Notes: generated by a model from the letters alone, not told the origin. A DNA stretch of 64,000 nucleotides from Acanthosepion pharaonis (GCA_903632075.3 CAHIKZ030000131.1:365001-429000); one strand, 5' to 3'; positions 43,600-55,037 are shown, counted from the stretch's first letter. Numbers and translations are program-made.

Positions 43600-44930
43600 T
43601 GTTGTGTATCCTGGAGAGCCGGGTCCAAACTATGGTCTTCAGGCCCTATAGGAGTATTGCCATTTAATTGATAGCACATTTCTTAGTATATGGGATGTTC
43701 CTTGTTGGGCGATCTTCTGGGCAACTTGTATGTTGATGTTACCTGGGACACTGTTAGTAAAATTATCCATTCCTTTTCTCCCGAGGCCCAGTCCTCCGAT
43801 TACTATTGGTACAGTCTCAGTCTTCGTTCCCCACATCCTGTTCATCTCGATCTCCAGGTCCTTGTATTTAGACTATTTCTCCATAATTTTTATGAAGGTG
43901 TTTCTCTCAGATGTTACTGCTATGTCAATAAACATACACTTCCTGAATTTCTTGTCTTTTATTATAATAACAGGTCTGTAGTCTTTTCTTTCCCTGTTTG
44001 AACTGGAATGTCCCAGAGGATAGTTACATCGTTATTTTGGATAACTGTGTCTGGTTGGTGGTCATACCATGTCTCAGTGGTTTCGATTTTGTGCTTCTTG
44101 CATATCTTCCAGTGCACATAAGTCGCTAACTTGTTATGTCTCTGGGTATATTCATGTTTTGCCTGACATCCTGAGATAATATGGTCGACAGTTTCGTCAT
44201 ATTTTACTCAGATCCAGCATTTCGAGTTAGTTCCATCTTTGATTATGTGATAGTGATAGGATCTGGTGGTGAAGCTTTGATTCTGAGCTGCCATGATTAC
44301 GCCTTCTGTCTCAACTTTCAACCGGATACTCCTGAGCCAGTGTTGCGTTTTCTGTTGTTCCTCGTCTGCTTCTTTCGTTCTTTCGATGCATTTGCCCTGC
44401 AACGCCTTTTCTCCCAGTTCTGTCGTAATCGCATTTGGCCAAGTTGTTTTGCTTTCTGTTTTATTCATTCGGTGTAGATGTTATTGGCTTCGTTTTTTGG
44501 TTGGTAGAGTTTCAAATATATTAAGCTGTTTCTTGAAGAATGCAGTTTCTTTCTTGATGAAGTGGATTTGGTGCTTTACTATTTGGAAGAGAGGGTCATT
44601 GGTTTTTGGGAGGTATGATTCCAATCCGCTTGTAGTTTTTAGAGTTAGTTCAAATTGGATTAGAACTCGGCCTCCTAAAGGTCTTCGTAAGTACAGCCTA
44701 TCAAAATCTGACTTCGGGTGGTGCATCCTCACTTGGGTAAGCATTTTTCTGGCCTTGGTGTCCACTCTTTTAATGACATTCACTTTCCATTTAATAAGGT
44801 TGAAGCTGTATGTTATTACGGGTACAGCTAAGGTCTTGATAAATTAAATTTTAGTGGCCCCATTAAGTTCGCTTTCTAGTATCAAACGCACTCTCCTATA
44901 ATATCCTTTTCAGATCTTTTTCTTCATAAC
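43600..44930 (-). pseudogene. Non-LTR retrotransposon 3' part, copy b (longest)
   Basis: Reading the minus strand from 44930 down gives KTLAVPVITYSF, then ARKMLTQVRMHHPKSDFDRL (44760 region), GVIMAAQNQSFTTR, and CW followed by a stop, then KYDETVDHIISGC, in which the first cysteines of a zinc-knuckle are altered. Further on come ATYVHWKICKKHKIETTETW and WYDHQPD. It ends with MNRMWGTKTETVPIVIGGLG (43845-43780) and GTSHILRNVLS. The order is that of the region after the polymerase domain in the family of copy a. At least three frame changes and stops interrupt it. Copy a lies immediately downstream in the same orientation, so the two insertions are tandem or one duplicated. Confidence 0.82.
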
Positions 44931-44955
44931 TGAATGTTATATTTCGTCTTCTTCA

Positions 44956-45008
<53 letters not shown>
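44956..45008. repeat. (ATT)n microsatellite, LINE tail
   Basis: About eighteen ATT units. On the minus strand this is the (AAT)n tail of LINE copy c. Confidence 0.93.
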
Positions 45009-45400
45009 TTCTTTGATTTCTGGCATTTACACATTTCTTTCCGGGTCCCGCCCAGGGACCTAAGGTTAGAAATAGCGTCATGACACTTTCCACTGACAAA
45101 AAAAAAAAAAATTACATAGATAAAGACTTCGTAAAGTGTGGGCTGTACTTGTCAGAACAATTTTTTGTATCTCCTTGAGGTATGGACTTCCAGGAATCCC
45201 TTCAATTAGTCTACTGCAATCTTTTCCAACCAGTCCAAGTCTCTAACTACAACAGGGATTGTTGATGTTCCCATATGCCACATTTTCGAGATTTCTATTT
45301 CAAGGTCCTTGTATTTTGACAGCTTTTTGAATATCTTCAAAGATACATTGCAGTCAGCAGGGACTGCCATATCAATAAGGAGGCACTGTTATTACTATTA
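45009..45400 (-). pseudogene. Non-LTR retrotransposon 3' end, copy c
   Basis: The minus strand reads CLLIDMAVPADCNVSLKIFK, KLSKYKDLEIEISKMWHMGT and STIPVVVRDL. After a frame problem the 3' UTR again contains GTCATGACGC. It is 5'-truncated within the C-terminal domain, shorter than copy a, and ends at the (ATT)n run. Confidence 0.8.
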
Positions 45401-45408
45401 TTATTATT

Positions 45409-45589
45409 TCTACTAGCAAGTATATATTATATCCAGATAAAAATTGTCAACGGCCTTCAGGATGAGTCAGTTAAGTGCCATCTGTACTAGACACTTGGAC
45501 AATCACGCCTCTTTCGATTCATGACTAACTCGGCAGAATATATTCTCTCAGTAGTTTGCCGATTTTTTTCTGTTGTAGACTAGCCATCA
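45409..45589. other. Unassigned spacer
   Basis: No feature recognised. Confidence 0.35.
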
Positions 45590-45765
45590 ACCAAATCTCT
45601 AGAACCCAATCTGTCCTGCTATTCAACACATAGCTAGGGGGAAAAGAAGCGATGGATTCATGCCTTTCCCAGGGTTAATGGCGTGAATGTAACAAACCCG
45701 ATTGGAATTCGAACTCTGCTAATTCTGAGCCGTTATCCATTGCAACATCCCCATATCCTTCATGT
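45590..45765 (-). repeat. Repeat E copy, head and part of body
   Basis: The reverse complement contains GAGTTCGAATTCC and AACGGCTCAGAATT-like head sequence; the body part includes AATCTGTCCTGCTATT. Confidence 0.6.
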
Positions 45766-45956
45766 CTCTGCGTTTTTTTATATATTTATTTTGGGTACTC
45801 TGTTGTCTAATATATGGAAATTAATGTGGGATTTTATTTTATATTTGAAGAGGTTTTTTTCTTGAATTCAGTTTTTTATATATCAACTCGAGCAAACAAT
45901 TTTTTTTTTGAAAAAACGAAATGTCGGCCAAATAAATTATACGAGCGTTTTGTTTA

Positions 45957-47613
45957 TCGATCTTCTTCTACTTCTTCTTTTCTTTCTTTCTTTCTTCTTC
46001 TTCTTCTTCTTCTTTTCTTTCTTCTTCTTCTTCTTTTTCTTCTTCTTTTCTTTCTTTCTTCTTCTTCTTCTTCTTCCTTTTCTTATTATTCCATTTCCTT
46101 TTTCATTTCTATTTGTTCCATGTCTTCTTCTTTTTTCTTCTTTCCATTATCTTCTCCTTCTCATCGTCTTGTTCTTTCTCCTCTTGTTCTTTTCCTTCTT
46201 CTTCTGCATCTCCAATTTCTTCTTCTTCTTCTTCTTCTTCTTCTCGATTTCTTCTTCTCGATTTTTTCTTTTTCTTCTTCTTCTTCTCGATTTCTTCTTC
46301 TCGATTTCTTCTTCTTCTTCTCGATTTCGTCTTTTCCTCCTCCTTCTTCTTCTTCTCGATTTTTTCTTTTTCTTCTTCTTCTTCTTCTTCTTCTTCTTCT
46401 TCTTTTCTTTCCTTTTTTTCTTCTTCTCCATCTTCTTCTTTTTTTCTTCTTTCTTTTCTTGTTCTTCATTTCTTCTTCTTATTCATCTTCCCCCTTCTTA
46501 TCCCTACTTTTCTTTTCTTCTGCCCATCTTCTTCTTCTTCTTCTTCTTCTTCTTCTTCTTCTTCTTCTTCTTCTTCTTCTTCTTCTCTTCCATTTCTTCA
46601 GCTCTCTTCTTATTCATCTTCCCCCTCCTCTTCTCATCCTGCTTCTTATTCTTTTTCTTCTTCATCCTCCTCCACTCTGCCCTCTTCTTCTTCTTCTTCT
46701 TCTTCTTCTTCCATTTCTTCAGCTCTCTTCTTCATCTTCTTCTTCTCATCCTCTCTTATTCTTTTTCTTCTTCATCCTTCTGCCCTCTTCTTCTTCTTCT
46801 TCTTCTTCCATTTTCTTATTCTCATCCTGCTTCTTATTCCTTTTTCTTCTTTCCTTCCACTCTGCCCTCTTCTTCTTCTTCTTCTTCTTCTTCTTCTTCT
46901 TCAGCTCTCTTCTTTCTTCTTCTTCTTCTTATTCTTTTTTTCTTCTCTTTTTCTTCTTCTTCTTCTCTTCTTCTTCTTCATTTCTTCAGCTCTCTTCTTA
47001 TTCATCTTCCCCTCCTTCTTCTCATCCTTCTTATTCTTTTTCTTCTTCATCCTCCTTCTGCCCTCTTCTTCTTCTTCTTCTTCTTCTTCCATTTCTTCAG
47101 CTTCTTCTTATTCTTCTTCCTCTTCTCATCCTCTATTCCTTTTCTTCTTCTTCTTCTTCTTCTTCTTCTTCTTCTTCCATTTCTTCAGCTCTCTTCTTAT
47201 TCATCTTCTCCTTTCTCATCCTGCTTCTTATTCTTTTCTTCTTCATCCTCTCCACTTTCTTCTTCTTCTTCTTCTTCTTCCATTTCTTCTCTTCTTATTC
47301 ATCTTCCCCCCTCATCCTCTTATTCTTTTCTTCTTCATCCTCCTCCCTTTTCTTCTTCTTCTTCTTCTTCTTCTTCCATTTCTTCAGCTCTTCTTATTCA
47401 TCTTCCCCTTCTTCTCATCCTCTTCTTCTTCTTCTTCTTCCTCCACTCTTCTTCTTCTTCTTCTTCTTCTTCTTCCATTTCTTCAGCTCTCTTCTTATTC
47501 ATCTTCCCCCTCCTCTTCTCATCCTGCTTCTTATTCCTTTTCTTCTTCATCTTCCCCCTCCTTCTCATCCTGCTTCTTATTCTGCCTTCTTCATTCTTCT
47601 TCTTCTTCTTCTT

Positions 47614-47644
<31 letters not shown>

Positions 47645-47788
47645 TTCATCTTTTCTTTCAGCTTCTTATTTTTTTCTTCTTCATCCTTCATCTTCCCCTC
47701 CTCTTCTCATCCTGCTTCTTATTCTTTTTCTTCTTCATCCTCCTCTTCTTCTTCCTTCTTCTTCTTCTTCCTCTTCTTCTTCTTGGTG
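45957..47788 (+). repeat. CTT-rich pyrimidine satellite
   Basis: The plus strand is T/C with few purines. From about 46590 a unit recurs irregularly every 85-130 bp: CCATTTCTTCAGCTCTCTTC, TTATTCATCTTCCCC, CTCATCCTGCTTCTTATTC and CTCTGCCCTC, separated by (CTT)n. Before that, 46210-46360 carries several TTCTTCTCGATTTC units. Strand bias is opposite to the array at 19-28 kb. The 713-, 639- and 558-residue open frames across it are Ser/Phe/Leu low-complexity artefacts present in all three frames. Confidence 0.92.
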
Positions 47789-48595
47789 AATTTATTATCT
47801 CCAGTTATACAAATATTTCAGAGTTGATATTCCGCCATGATTTTTGTATATTTTTTAATCTTTGTTTATTTGTATTGTACTTTATTGTTTGTGTAAGTTT
47901 TTTTATTCTCCAACAAAAGCCAATGAATAATGATTCGTTATCGTCTTTTGTGTGAGAGAAACAAAATGATAGGAAGATGGCGCCATTGTCATTTCTAAAA
48001 ATCACACAGTGGAACAGTTCCACATCCTGCAGAACAGAATAGCAATAATTAGTAACAGCAGGAATAATTAAAACAACTTAAACATTGTTTTTTTCGTTTT
48101 TAAATAAAAAAAATTTTATATCACCTGCGATATCAAATGTAGTACAATAAATACGTCATGTTTTTTCATTATTTTAATTATACAACAAAATGAAGCGTAA
48201 ATATGCGCTATGAATATTTCGATAACTGTTTACGCGGCCATGATATATGCCAATCACATCAAAAAACAAATCTACGAAATATTTTTTAATTCTCAACTTA
48301 AAAAAGTTTAGTGAATAGAAGAAGCAGAATAGAATAGAGTAAAGAATTCTCAGAAAGAATGGACAGATAATGAAGACAATCCATTGGTTTACGTATCATA
48401 CACTTCTTATCAGTGGAAATCTCTTTTCGTTTCATGCTTTTCTGACAAATGCAAGATTCAAAAGTTTAAAGGCATGGTCAATTGCCAAATTCTCTCTCCT
48501 TGGAATACATTTTCTTATTGTCCTTTCTCCGCAGTAACATGTTCTAAGTTTCCTTCGCTCTGTCGCCACTCGGCCTCAGTCAACCTTTGCGTATG
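47789..48595. other. Unassigned region
   Basis: AT-rich to 48350, then of mixed composition. No exon or repeat identified. Confidence 0.4.
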
Positions 48596-48770
48596 TAATG
48601 TATCTAATGTAAATAGTGCACATAATACCTCATCTCAGAAATATAGACAGATACTGAGGACGAAGGACGACATGGATTTCACTCCAAGCAAGGAGATAAG
48701 ATATGACACGTGGAACTAGAACAGTCTACTCCAACGAGCGAAATAAAGTGTTTAGTTCGACATTCCAACC
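48596..48770 (+). repeat. SINE-A scrambled fragments
   Basis: A tail piece (48604-48651, GTAAATAGTGCACATAATAC to AGACAG) precedes a body piece (48700-48768, GACACGTGGAACTAGAACAG and on). The order is reversed from the normal SINE. Confidence 0.65.
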
Positions 48771-48779
48771 AAACGTCCA

Positions 48780-48893
48780 TTTCTATGATTCCCCGTCGGG
48801 ATCGCATATTTTATATCGTGTGTTGTGCATTTTCCTTTCCAAAAGTAATGTTACACTTTATATCTTACTATTTCTATTTTTGTTTTCACAGAT
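48780..48893 (-). pseudogene. Possible scrap of a second Tc1-like element
   Basis: It resembles 51990-52090, part of the Tc1-like relic described at 51545-52130 (TCGGGATCGCATATTTTATA compared with TTGGGATTGGGCATTTTACA). Too short for an independent call. Confidence 0.35.
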
Positions 48894-48895
48894 TG

Positions 48896-50885
48896 TGTAT
48901 CTCGCTATATTTCCGAGATGAGGTATTATGTACACTATTTAAATTATTCGGACTATTGTCCTCATCTTTGTTGCCATATTTATCCGATCCTTCAGTATCA
49001 GTCTATATTTCTGAGATGAGGTATTATGTACACTATTTACATTATTCGGAGTATTGTCATCTGGCCATATTTATCCGATCCTTCAGTATCTGTCTATATT
49101 TCTGAGATGAGGTATTATGTACACTATTTACATTATTCGGACTATTGTCCTCATCTTTGTCGCCATATTTATCCGATCCTACAGTATCTTGTCTATATTT
49201 CTGAGATGAGTATTATGTACACTATTTACATTATTCGGACTATTGTCCTCATCATTGTCGCCATATTTATCCGATCCTTCAGTATCTGTCTATATTTCTG
49301 AGATGAGGTATTATGTACACTATTTACATTATTCAGACTATTGTCCTCATCTTTGTCGCCATATTTATCCGATCCTTCAGTATCTATCTATATTTCTGAG
49401 ATGAGGTATTATCTACACTATTTACATTATTCGGACTATTGTCCTCATCTTTGTTGCCATATTTATCCGATTTTTCAGTATCTGTCTATATTTCTGAGAT
49501 GAGGTATTATGTACACTATTTAAATTATTCGGATTATTGTACTCATCATTGTCGCCATATTTATCCGATCCTTCAGTATCTGTCTATATTTCTGAGGTGA
49601 GGTATTATGTACACTATTTACATTATTCAGACTATTGTCGTCATCTTTGTTGCCATATTTATCCGATCCTTCAGTATCTGTCTATATTTCTGAGATGAGG
49701 CATTATATACACTATTTACATTATTCGGACTATTGTCCTCATCTTTGTCGCCATATTTATCCGATCCTTCAGTATCTGTCTATATTTCTGAGGTGAGGTA
49801 TTATGTACACTATTTAAATTATTCGGATTATTGTCCTCATCATTGTCGCCATATTTATCCGATCCTTCAGTATCTGTCTATATTTCTGAGGTGAGGTATT
49901 ATGTACACTATTTACATTATTCAGACTATTGTCGTCATCTTTGTTGCCATATTTATCCGATCCTTCAGTATCTGTCTATATTTCTGAGATGAGGCATTAT
50001 ATACACTATTTACATTATTATTGTCCTCATCTTTGTCGCCATATTTATCCGATCCTTTATCTGTTATTTTGAGATGAGGTATTATGTACACTATTTACAT
50101 TATTTATTGTCCTCATCATTGTCGCCATATTTATCCGATCCTTCAGTATCTGTCTATATTTCTGAGATGAGGTATTATGTACACTATTTAAATTATTCGG
50201 ACTATTGTCCTCATCTTTGTTGCCATATTTATCCGAGTATATCTATATTTCTGAGATGAGGTATTATGTACACTATTTACATTATTCGGACTATTGTCCT
50301 CATCTTTGTAGCCATATTTATCCGATCCTTCAGTATCTGTCTATATTTCTATGAAGTATTTCACTATTTACATTATTCGGACTATTGTCCTCATCATTGT
50401 CGCCATATTTATCCGATCCTTCAGTATCTGTCTATATTTCTGAGATGAGGTATTATGTACACTATTTACATTATTCGGACTATTGTCCTCATCTTTGTTG
50501 CCATATTTATCCGATCCTTCAGTATCTGTCTATATTTCTGAGATGAGGTATTATGTACACTATTTACATTATTCGGACTATTGTCCTCATCATTGTCGCC
50601 ATATTTATCCGATCCTTCAGTATCTGTCTATATTTCTGAGGTGAGGTATTATGTACACTATTTACATTATTCGGACTATTGTCCTCATCATTGTCGCCAT
50701 ATTTATCCGATCCTTCAGTATCTGTCTATATTTCTGAGGTGAGGTATTATGTACACTATTTACATTATTCAGACTATTGTCGTCATCTTTGTTGCCATAT
50801 TTATCCGATCCTTCAGTATCTGTCTATATTTCTGAGATGAAGTATTAAGTACACTATTTACATTTTTCGGACTATTGTCCCCATC
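48896..50885. repeat. 98-bp satellite derived from the SINE-A tail, about 20 units
   Basis: The unit contains CTATATTTCTGAGATGAGGT, ATTATGTACACTATTTACAT and TATTCGGACTATTGTCCTCA, then GTCGCCATATTTATCCGATC and CTTCAGTATCTGT. In reverse complement this is the SINE-A tail: ATAAATATGGCGAC through AATATAGACAG. About 15 extra bases (ATACTGAAGGATCGG) link one copy to the next. Units differ by scattered substitutions, with shortened ones at about 50010-50110, 50236 and 50352. The right end passes straight into a complete SINE-A at 50885. Confidence 0.93.
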
Positions 50886-51165
50886 TTTGTCGCCATATTT
50901 ATTACAACGTTTCGGCTGTTGTACACTCCGGCCTTCTTCACGTGGTTGGAATGTCGAACTGAATCTTTTATTTCGCTCCTTGGGCTAGACTGTTCTAGTT
51001 TCATGTGCCATGTTTAATGGATGTCAGTTATGAGTTATCTCCTGTTAATTCCCCTCTCCAAGTTCTCCACTGTTTTCACCAGGTATTGAACTCACACTCT
51101 TTGGGTCCTATCACTGGATCTAACCAACACCATTATCCACTGTGCCATGTGTTCTTAAAGACATC
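50885..51165 (-). repeat. SINE-A copy at the satellite border
   Basis: Core (CTGAAGA mutated to GTGAAGA, about 50904-50942), body and head in reverse, continuous with the satellite. It is the likely founder or a relict parent of the array. Confidence 0.82.
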
Positions 51166-51334
51166 TGTATATGAATTTCTAGGACTTATGAACTTAATGG
51201 CTTCAGCAACATTTTTTTACCAGTGCTCATATTTCAATTTTTGCTATTATCATTTCATGTTTTGTTTTTTTTCACCAGAGCAATTTTCGTTGTTATTATT
51301 GCTTTACACTGGCACTCCTTATTACTGGTTCCTA

Positions 51335-51540
51335 TACTGTATTCATTTCTATGCTTGGTCGGCTCAGGAGATTTTTGTAGCCTAACATATGTGCTGATTC
51401 CTTAAGTTTACGAATTTTCCAATGATATTCTTTGTCTATGATTTCAACCTGATCACACAGAGGGCGGTGATCTCCCTTTTCTCTCCATATGTGGTCAGCC
51501 ACGCCGGATTTTTCCACTTCCGCTCGTGTTGCAGCTTTTT
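51335..51540 (-). pseudogene. Penelope-like protein, C-terminal relic
   Basis: The minus strand reads EKSGVADHIWREKGDHRPLC, then DQVEIIDKEYHWKIRKLKES and AHMLGYKNLLSRPSIEMNTV. The end of a GIY-YIG-containing retroelement protein typically has this K(S)xVADHxW...WDxxxIIDxExHWxxRKxKES pattern. The GIY-YIG motifs themselves would lie upstream and are replaced by a Tc1-like relic. This family differs from the PLE at 6565, 17395 and 29545. Confidence 0.65.
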
Positions 51541-51544
51541 GGTG

Positions 51545-52130
51545 TTCTTAGTTGTGTTTCCTTTCAAGTCTATCTCTGACAATAGACGTCACCCGTAACC
51601 TCCGCTAAGGCTTCTTCATCCCCCCGGTTGTATTTTCGTCCATTCTTATTTGAAGAATCTTCCCAAATCATTCGGTTTCATTGGCTTCTTTTTACGAATA
51701 GCAACTTCCAATTCGTGCCATCAATGTCCAACTGGATGCAGGGCAGACGATTCAGAAGGCCATTCAATTACCCTAACCGTATTCTTATTAAAGCATTTTG
51801 AAATGGTTTTTGGAAATAGGTTTTGGTTCTTTGTCTTGTTAAAGAATGAATCGGCCACCGATTCCGAACAGGGTAAACGATTCTCAGAAAGAATTGACTG
51901 ATATTGAATCAAATCCATGTCTTCTTTTTGAATCTGTGTTGTTTTCCGATACCTGTTGTGTTAAAGCGAATCCATAAAAACGAAACGGCCATCACAACGA
52001 TTTTCTGTTGGGATTGGGCATTTTACATCGTATTCTTTATTTTCCAAACGTTGCGTTGTTGCTTATATAGTAAGATTTCTATTTTCGTTTCGTCTGACCA
52101 AATCCCTGTATTCCAGTATTCATAGAAATT
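51545..52130 (-). pseudogene. Tc1-like transposase relic (second family)
   Basis: The minus strand reads NKNTVRVIEWPSESSALHPV, in which the usual SPDLNPIE box is damaged and the catalytic Glu lost, then WHELEVAIRKKKPMKPNDL. Upstream, CKMPNPNRKSL belongs to the region between the first two catalytic residues. It ends in a decayed counterpart of the usual C-terminus at about 51560. Frame shifts occur throughout. Compared with the intact element at 36641, this one is old and of another family. Confidence 0.75.
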
Positions 52131-52146
52131 ATCCCCCCCACGCAAA

Positions 52147-52170
52147 AAAAAAAAAAAAAAAAAAAATAAA
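52147..52170. repeat. A-run
   Basis: An uninterrupted stretch of about 20 A. Confidence 0.9.
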
Positions 52171-52384
52171 TTAAATAAAATTTACTGCGTGTGTTGACGG
52201 GCTTTTTAACTTGTTTTCGTCAGTAGCGAAATCATTGGCGGTTCAAAGTTGTTAAAACGCTCTCATTTAATGTCTCTTTTACACTGGAATTTTAAAAATG
52301 CCCGAAAAGAACCTTTGCTATTTATCACCTCCTCGGGTAAACCTGCGTTAGTCACCTCGATTTTCCGAAAATGGATAGAAATCT
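52171..52384. other. Unassigned spacer
   Basis: An open frame starts here (52249) but it runs into SINE-C and shows no protein family. Confidence 0.35.
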
Positions 52385-52620
52385 TATTAAAGAATATGCG
52401 TTCCCGCATAAAAAAAACGCACGTCGAATTTAACGACAGTTTCCTCTGCCCATGGGGACGCAGGTTCGAATCCTGCAGGAGGGTGCATCTATATTTTATT
52501 TTTATTTTATTTTTTTGATAAGATTTCTCGAATATTCAGGCCGGTAGACAAAAATAATGTTTAAAAAAATAAATGGAGCGTCTACTTAAATATGGATATC
52601 CAGGAAAAATAACGTCTAAA
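52385..52620 (+). repeat. SINE-C copy 3
   Basis: GCAGGTTCGAATCCTGCAGG (B-box and T-arm-like stem) at about 52450, then GGCCGGTAGACAAAAATAAT and GTCTACTTAAATATGGATAT. Confidence 0.7.
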
Positions 52621-52839
52621 GTGATGAATACGTATATATTTTTTATTCATTCATATATGTTGTAACCTAAAGAAGATTACTGAACAGAATAAAGGCACGA
52701 AGGCTGGTAATGAACGATAATACTTAGGACAAGAACAACGCATATAAGATTCGCCAGCGGCGCGTAGTAGTTGTTAACTGCTAGAAGTGAGTCAATTGAA
52801 TTCCGCAATGAATCTCCAACCCACGCGGTCAGATATGGC
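52621..52839. other. Unassigned spacer
   Basis: Nothing recognised before the LTR-like fragment. Confidence 0.3.
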
Positions 52840-53030
52840 ACAAGCTGAATTTACTGTTGGGTATCCGAGCCCGTAGAATCGGCCAAAATTTCCCCGTAGA
52901 GCCCGTATAAAACGGGGTCGGGTAGCTGTTTCCCGAGATGAGATTGCGCTTTGACATAGCCTCGTCTGGGGATCATCTCTGCCCGGAGGCTGAGTGTTTG
53001 TCCAGAACAGCCGGAGACGAATGTCCGATT
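52840..53030 (+). repeat. LTR-like fragment (family of 56449-57032)
   Basis: Matches 56740-56930 in the same orientation: GAGCCCGTAGAATCGGCC, AGCCCGTATAAAACGGG and TAGCCTCGTCTGGGGATC. Confidence 0.6.
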
Positions 53031-53132
53031 GCGATCAACATACAGTATTTACTACTTTATTTGTGTGAATGGGGACATACCGTTATCGTCCGTAGGTATG
53101 CTACAGCAATATATATATCAGCTTTATTCACT

Positions 53133-53135
<3 letters not shown>

Positions 53136-53190
<55 letters not shown>

Positions 53191-53200
53191 GAATAATAAG

Positions 53201-53250
<50 letters not shown>
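53136..53250. repeat. Two (TA)n runs with AATGAATAATAAGTGAA spacer
   Basis: TA runs at 53136-53188 and 53204-53250. Tyr/Ile open frames on both strands are artefacts. Confidence 0.95.
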
Positions 53251-53251
<1 letters not shown>

Positions 53252-53650
53252 ATATAATGGTAATTGATTGCGGCTCACAGGAATCGGAGAGCCGAGTTCG
53301 AATTCCATTCGAGTTCATTACGTTCGCTCACTTGTTAAAACCCTTCGGAAAGGTAAGAATCCATTTATTGCCCAGCTACGAGTAAATAGCAGGACAGGCT
53401 GGATTCTATAGTCCCAGTTGTCGAACAGGATATCTCTGAATTCAGAATCTGCGGAGGGCCGTTTGGGGACCTTGTGGCATACTAATCACCAGTCCTTTGC
53501 ATTTGGCTCTTCCTAAAAGTGTGTTTTGTTCTGCGCAAGCCTTAACCATTACAATCAAATGATATATGCGTGTTGTTTGGCATATAGGAACTGAGCTGCT
53601 CGACCCTCATACGTCGAAAACGATGGGAGAGTCGATATATAAATGCCGGG
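53251..53650 (+). repeat. Repeat E, full-length copy
   Basis: It has a tRNA-like head (GCGGCTCACAGG, then GAGTTCGAATTCC at about 53296) and a 340-bp body ending near GGGAGAGTCGATATA. It is the reference copy for the fragments at 7269, 11640 and 45590. Length and head fit a tRNA-derived SINE. Confidence 0.72.
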
Positions 53651-53811
53651 AAAATACATTAACAATTTTCGATTCGAAGTAAGAGTAAAGAAAAGATACG
53701 AGAATAAATATTAAGAACTATTTTTTTTTCTTAAAGTGACTCATTTTCTTTATTCTTTAATCACGGAAAACGTCAGCTTAAGGGGAAAAAGTACTAAGTT
53801 CATTATTTAAG

Positions 53812-53814
<3 letters not shown>

Positions 53815-53853
<39 letters not shown>
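53815..53853. repeat. (CA)n microsatellite
   Basis: A pure CA run followed by GTACAC units. Confidence 0.95.
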
Positions 53854-53856
<3 letters not shown>

Positions 53857-53989
53857 ACACGTACACGTCCTTCTTTCATTTTCGGATCTGATGAAGCCGT
53901 AAATGGCGAACTGCATTATGAAATTTATTTTCAGTCAAATCTATTTCATAAAACGTTTCCATTTGTCAAAATTGAAAATCTTTGTTGGG

Positions 53990-54062
53990 ATTTCTATTTC
54001 CTAAGTTAAAAAAACCCACTAACACTCAACAGAATAAATTACGAATATAGCAACAACATATT
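53990..54062 (+). pseudogene. Possible Penelope-like C-terminal scrap
   Basis: One frame reads TLNRINYEYSNNI, close to the NRINFEYGHN end of the PLE proteins. It is too short for certainty. Confidence 0.35.
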
Positions 54063-54455
54063 AATGTGCATATAACATCACATGCTCATTTTTTTTCATA
54101 TTTCTATGAATTACAGCTCCCTTATATTGAAACGCTTGTTTTGCCCCCCACCCAAAAAAAACCTATAGCTACAACGGATAAATTATAAATTATGAAACAT
54201 TTGCAGAGCGGCTTCACACACGTTTTTAAAACTCACCATCACAATAGAATGCAGATTTTATCGCAGTTACAATCATTTTGGCTTTGTAATTTAACCCTAA
54301 CGATGGTCTTGGAAGAGATTCGAAAGTTATTAGGTTAACAAAAACTATGGTGCCTTAACATCGAAAAAATGTTTTGAAAACAGGAAAAGATCAGTATAAA
54401 TATAGACACAATATGTATGTATTATACAATGAAACAGACACGCATACATACATAC

Positions 54456-54489
<34 letters not shown>

Positions 54490-54838
54490 CATTGCGCTTT
54501 ATGTCAAAGGCGTTTATTTGTTTATTTCTGTGTCATCTGTCTGGCCAAATAACCATCTTCCAACAATCAATCGTTTCATTGAAATTTCACATTTCAGTTA
54601 ACTGTCTTTTATTTTTTTTTTTATCTATTTTATTTTTGCAATCTCGCCATTTTCTCTCAAGCTGTTCGTGACATTCTTCTACAAATTGTTCAGACGTCTT
54701 CATCAGTGCCAGTTTCATTCATACGTCACTGGCTCAGACTTGGCGTTCGATTTCGAGTTGATTTTCCTTTCCAATCATTTCACCCCAAGCAAGGCAATAA
54801 ACCCCCTAAAGCCACGCAAGGGGGTTGCTGAGTGTTAG

Positions 54839-54842
<4 letters not shown>
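54063..54842. other. Unassigned region with a (TG)n run
   Basis: (TG)n lies at about 54458-54487. A small GC-rich hairpin (AACCCCCT..AGGGGGTT) is at about 54801-54829. No other feature recognised. Confidence 0.4.

Positions 54843-54881
<39 letters not shown>
54843..54881. repeat. (TA)n microsatellite
   Basis: Followed by TTGGCAATAATAACTAAAAT, a word that recurs just before the next TA run (about 55014), so a 160-bp direct duplication may be present. Confidence 0.93.
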
Positions 54882-54883
<2 letters not shown>

Positions 54884-55034
54884 GCAATAATAACTAAAAT
54901 TGATAACTAATACAAAGTAAAGGTCATAATATTATAGCATTGTCTTGAATATTAAATTTGAAACTCAAATTTGGTCAGTTTTTGATACCATTTTTTAATA
55001 TGGTACGTTACATCTGGCAATAATAACTAAAAAT

Positions 55035-55037
<3 letters not shown>

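Noticed and set aside
43690..44847. Plus-strand open frames of up to 184 residues
   Set aside because: Antisense to the non-LTR retrotransposon copy b, whose protein blocks read on the minus strand.
45814..47955. Plus-strand open frames of 713, 639 and 558 residues
   Set aside because: All three frames of the CTT-rich array are open; the sequence is Ser/Phe/Leu runs with no domain.
48896..50885. CRISPR-like regular array
   Set aside because: Units are contiguous 98-bp repeats with no unique spacers, in a eukaryotic context, and derive from a SINE tail.
51005..51385. 126-residue plus-strand open frame
   Set aside because: It starts in a SINE-A and ends opposite a PLE relic; composition is not protein-like.
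53889..53917. Another hammerhead-like word (CTGATGAAGCC..GGCGAAC)
   Set aside because: The GAAA half is GAAC and no stem I or cleavage site could be paired.
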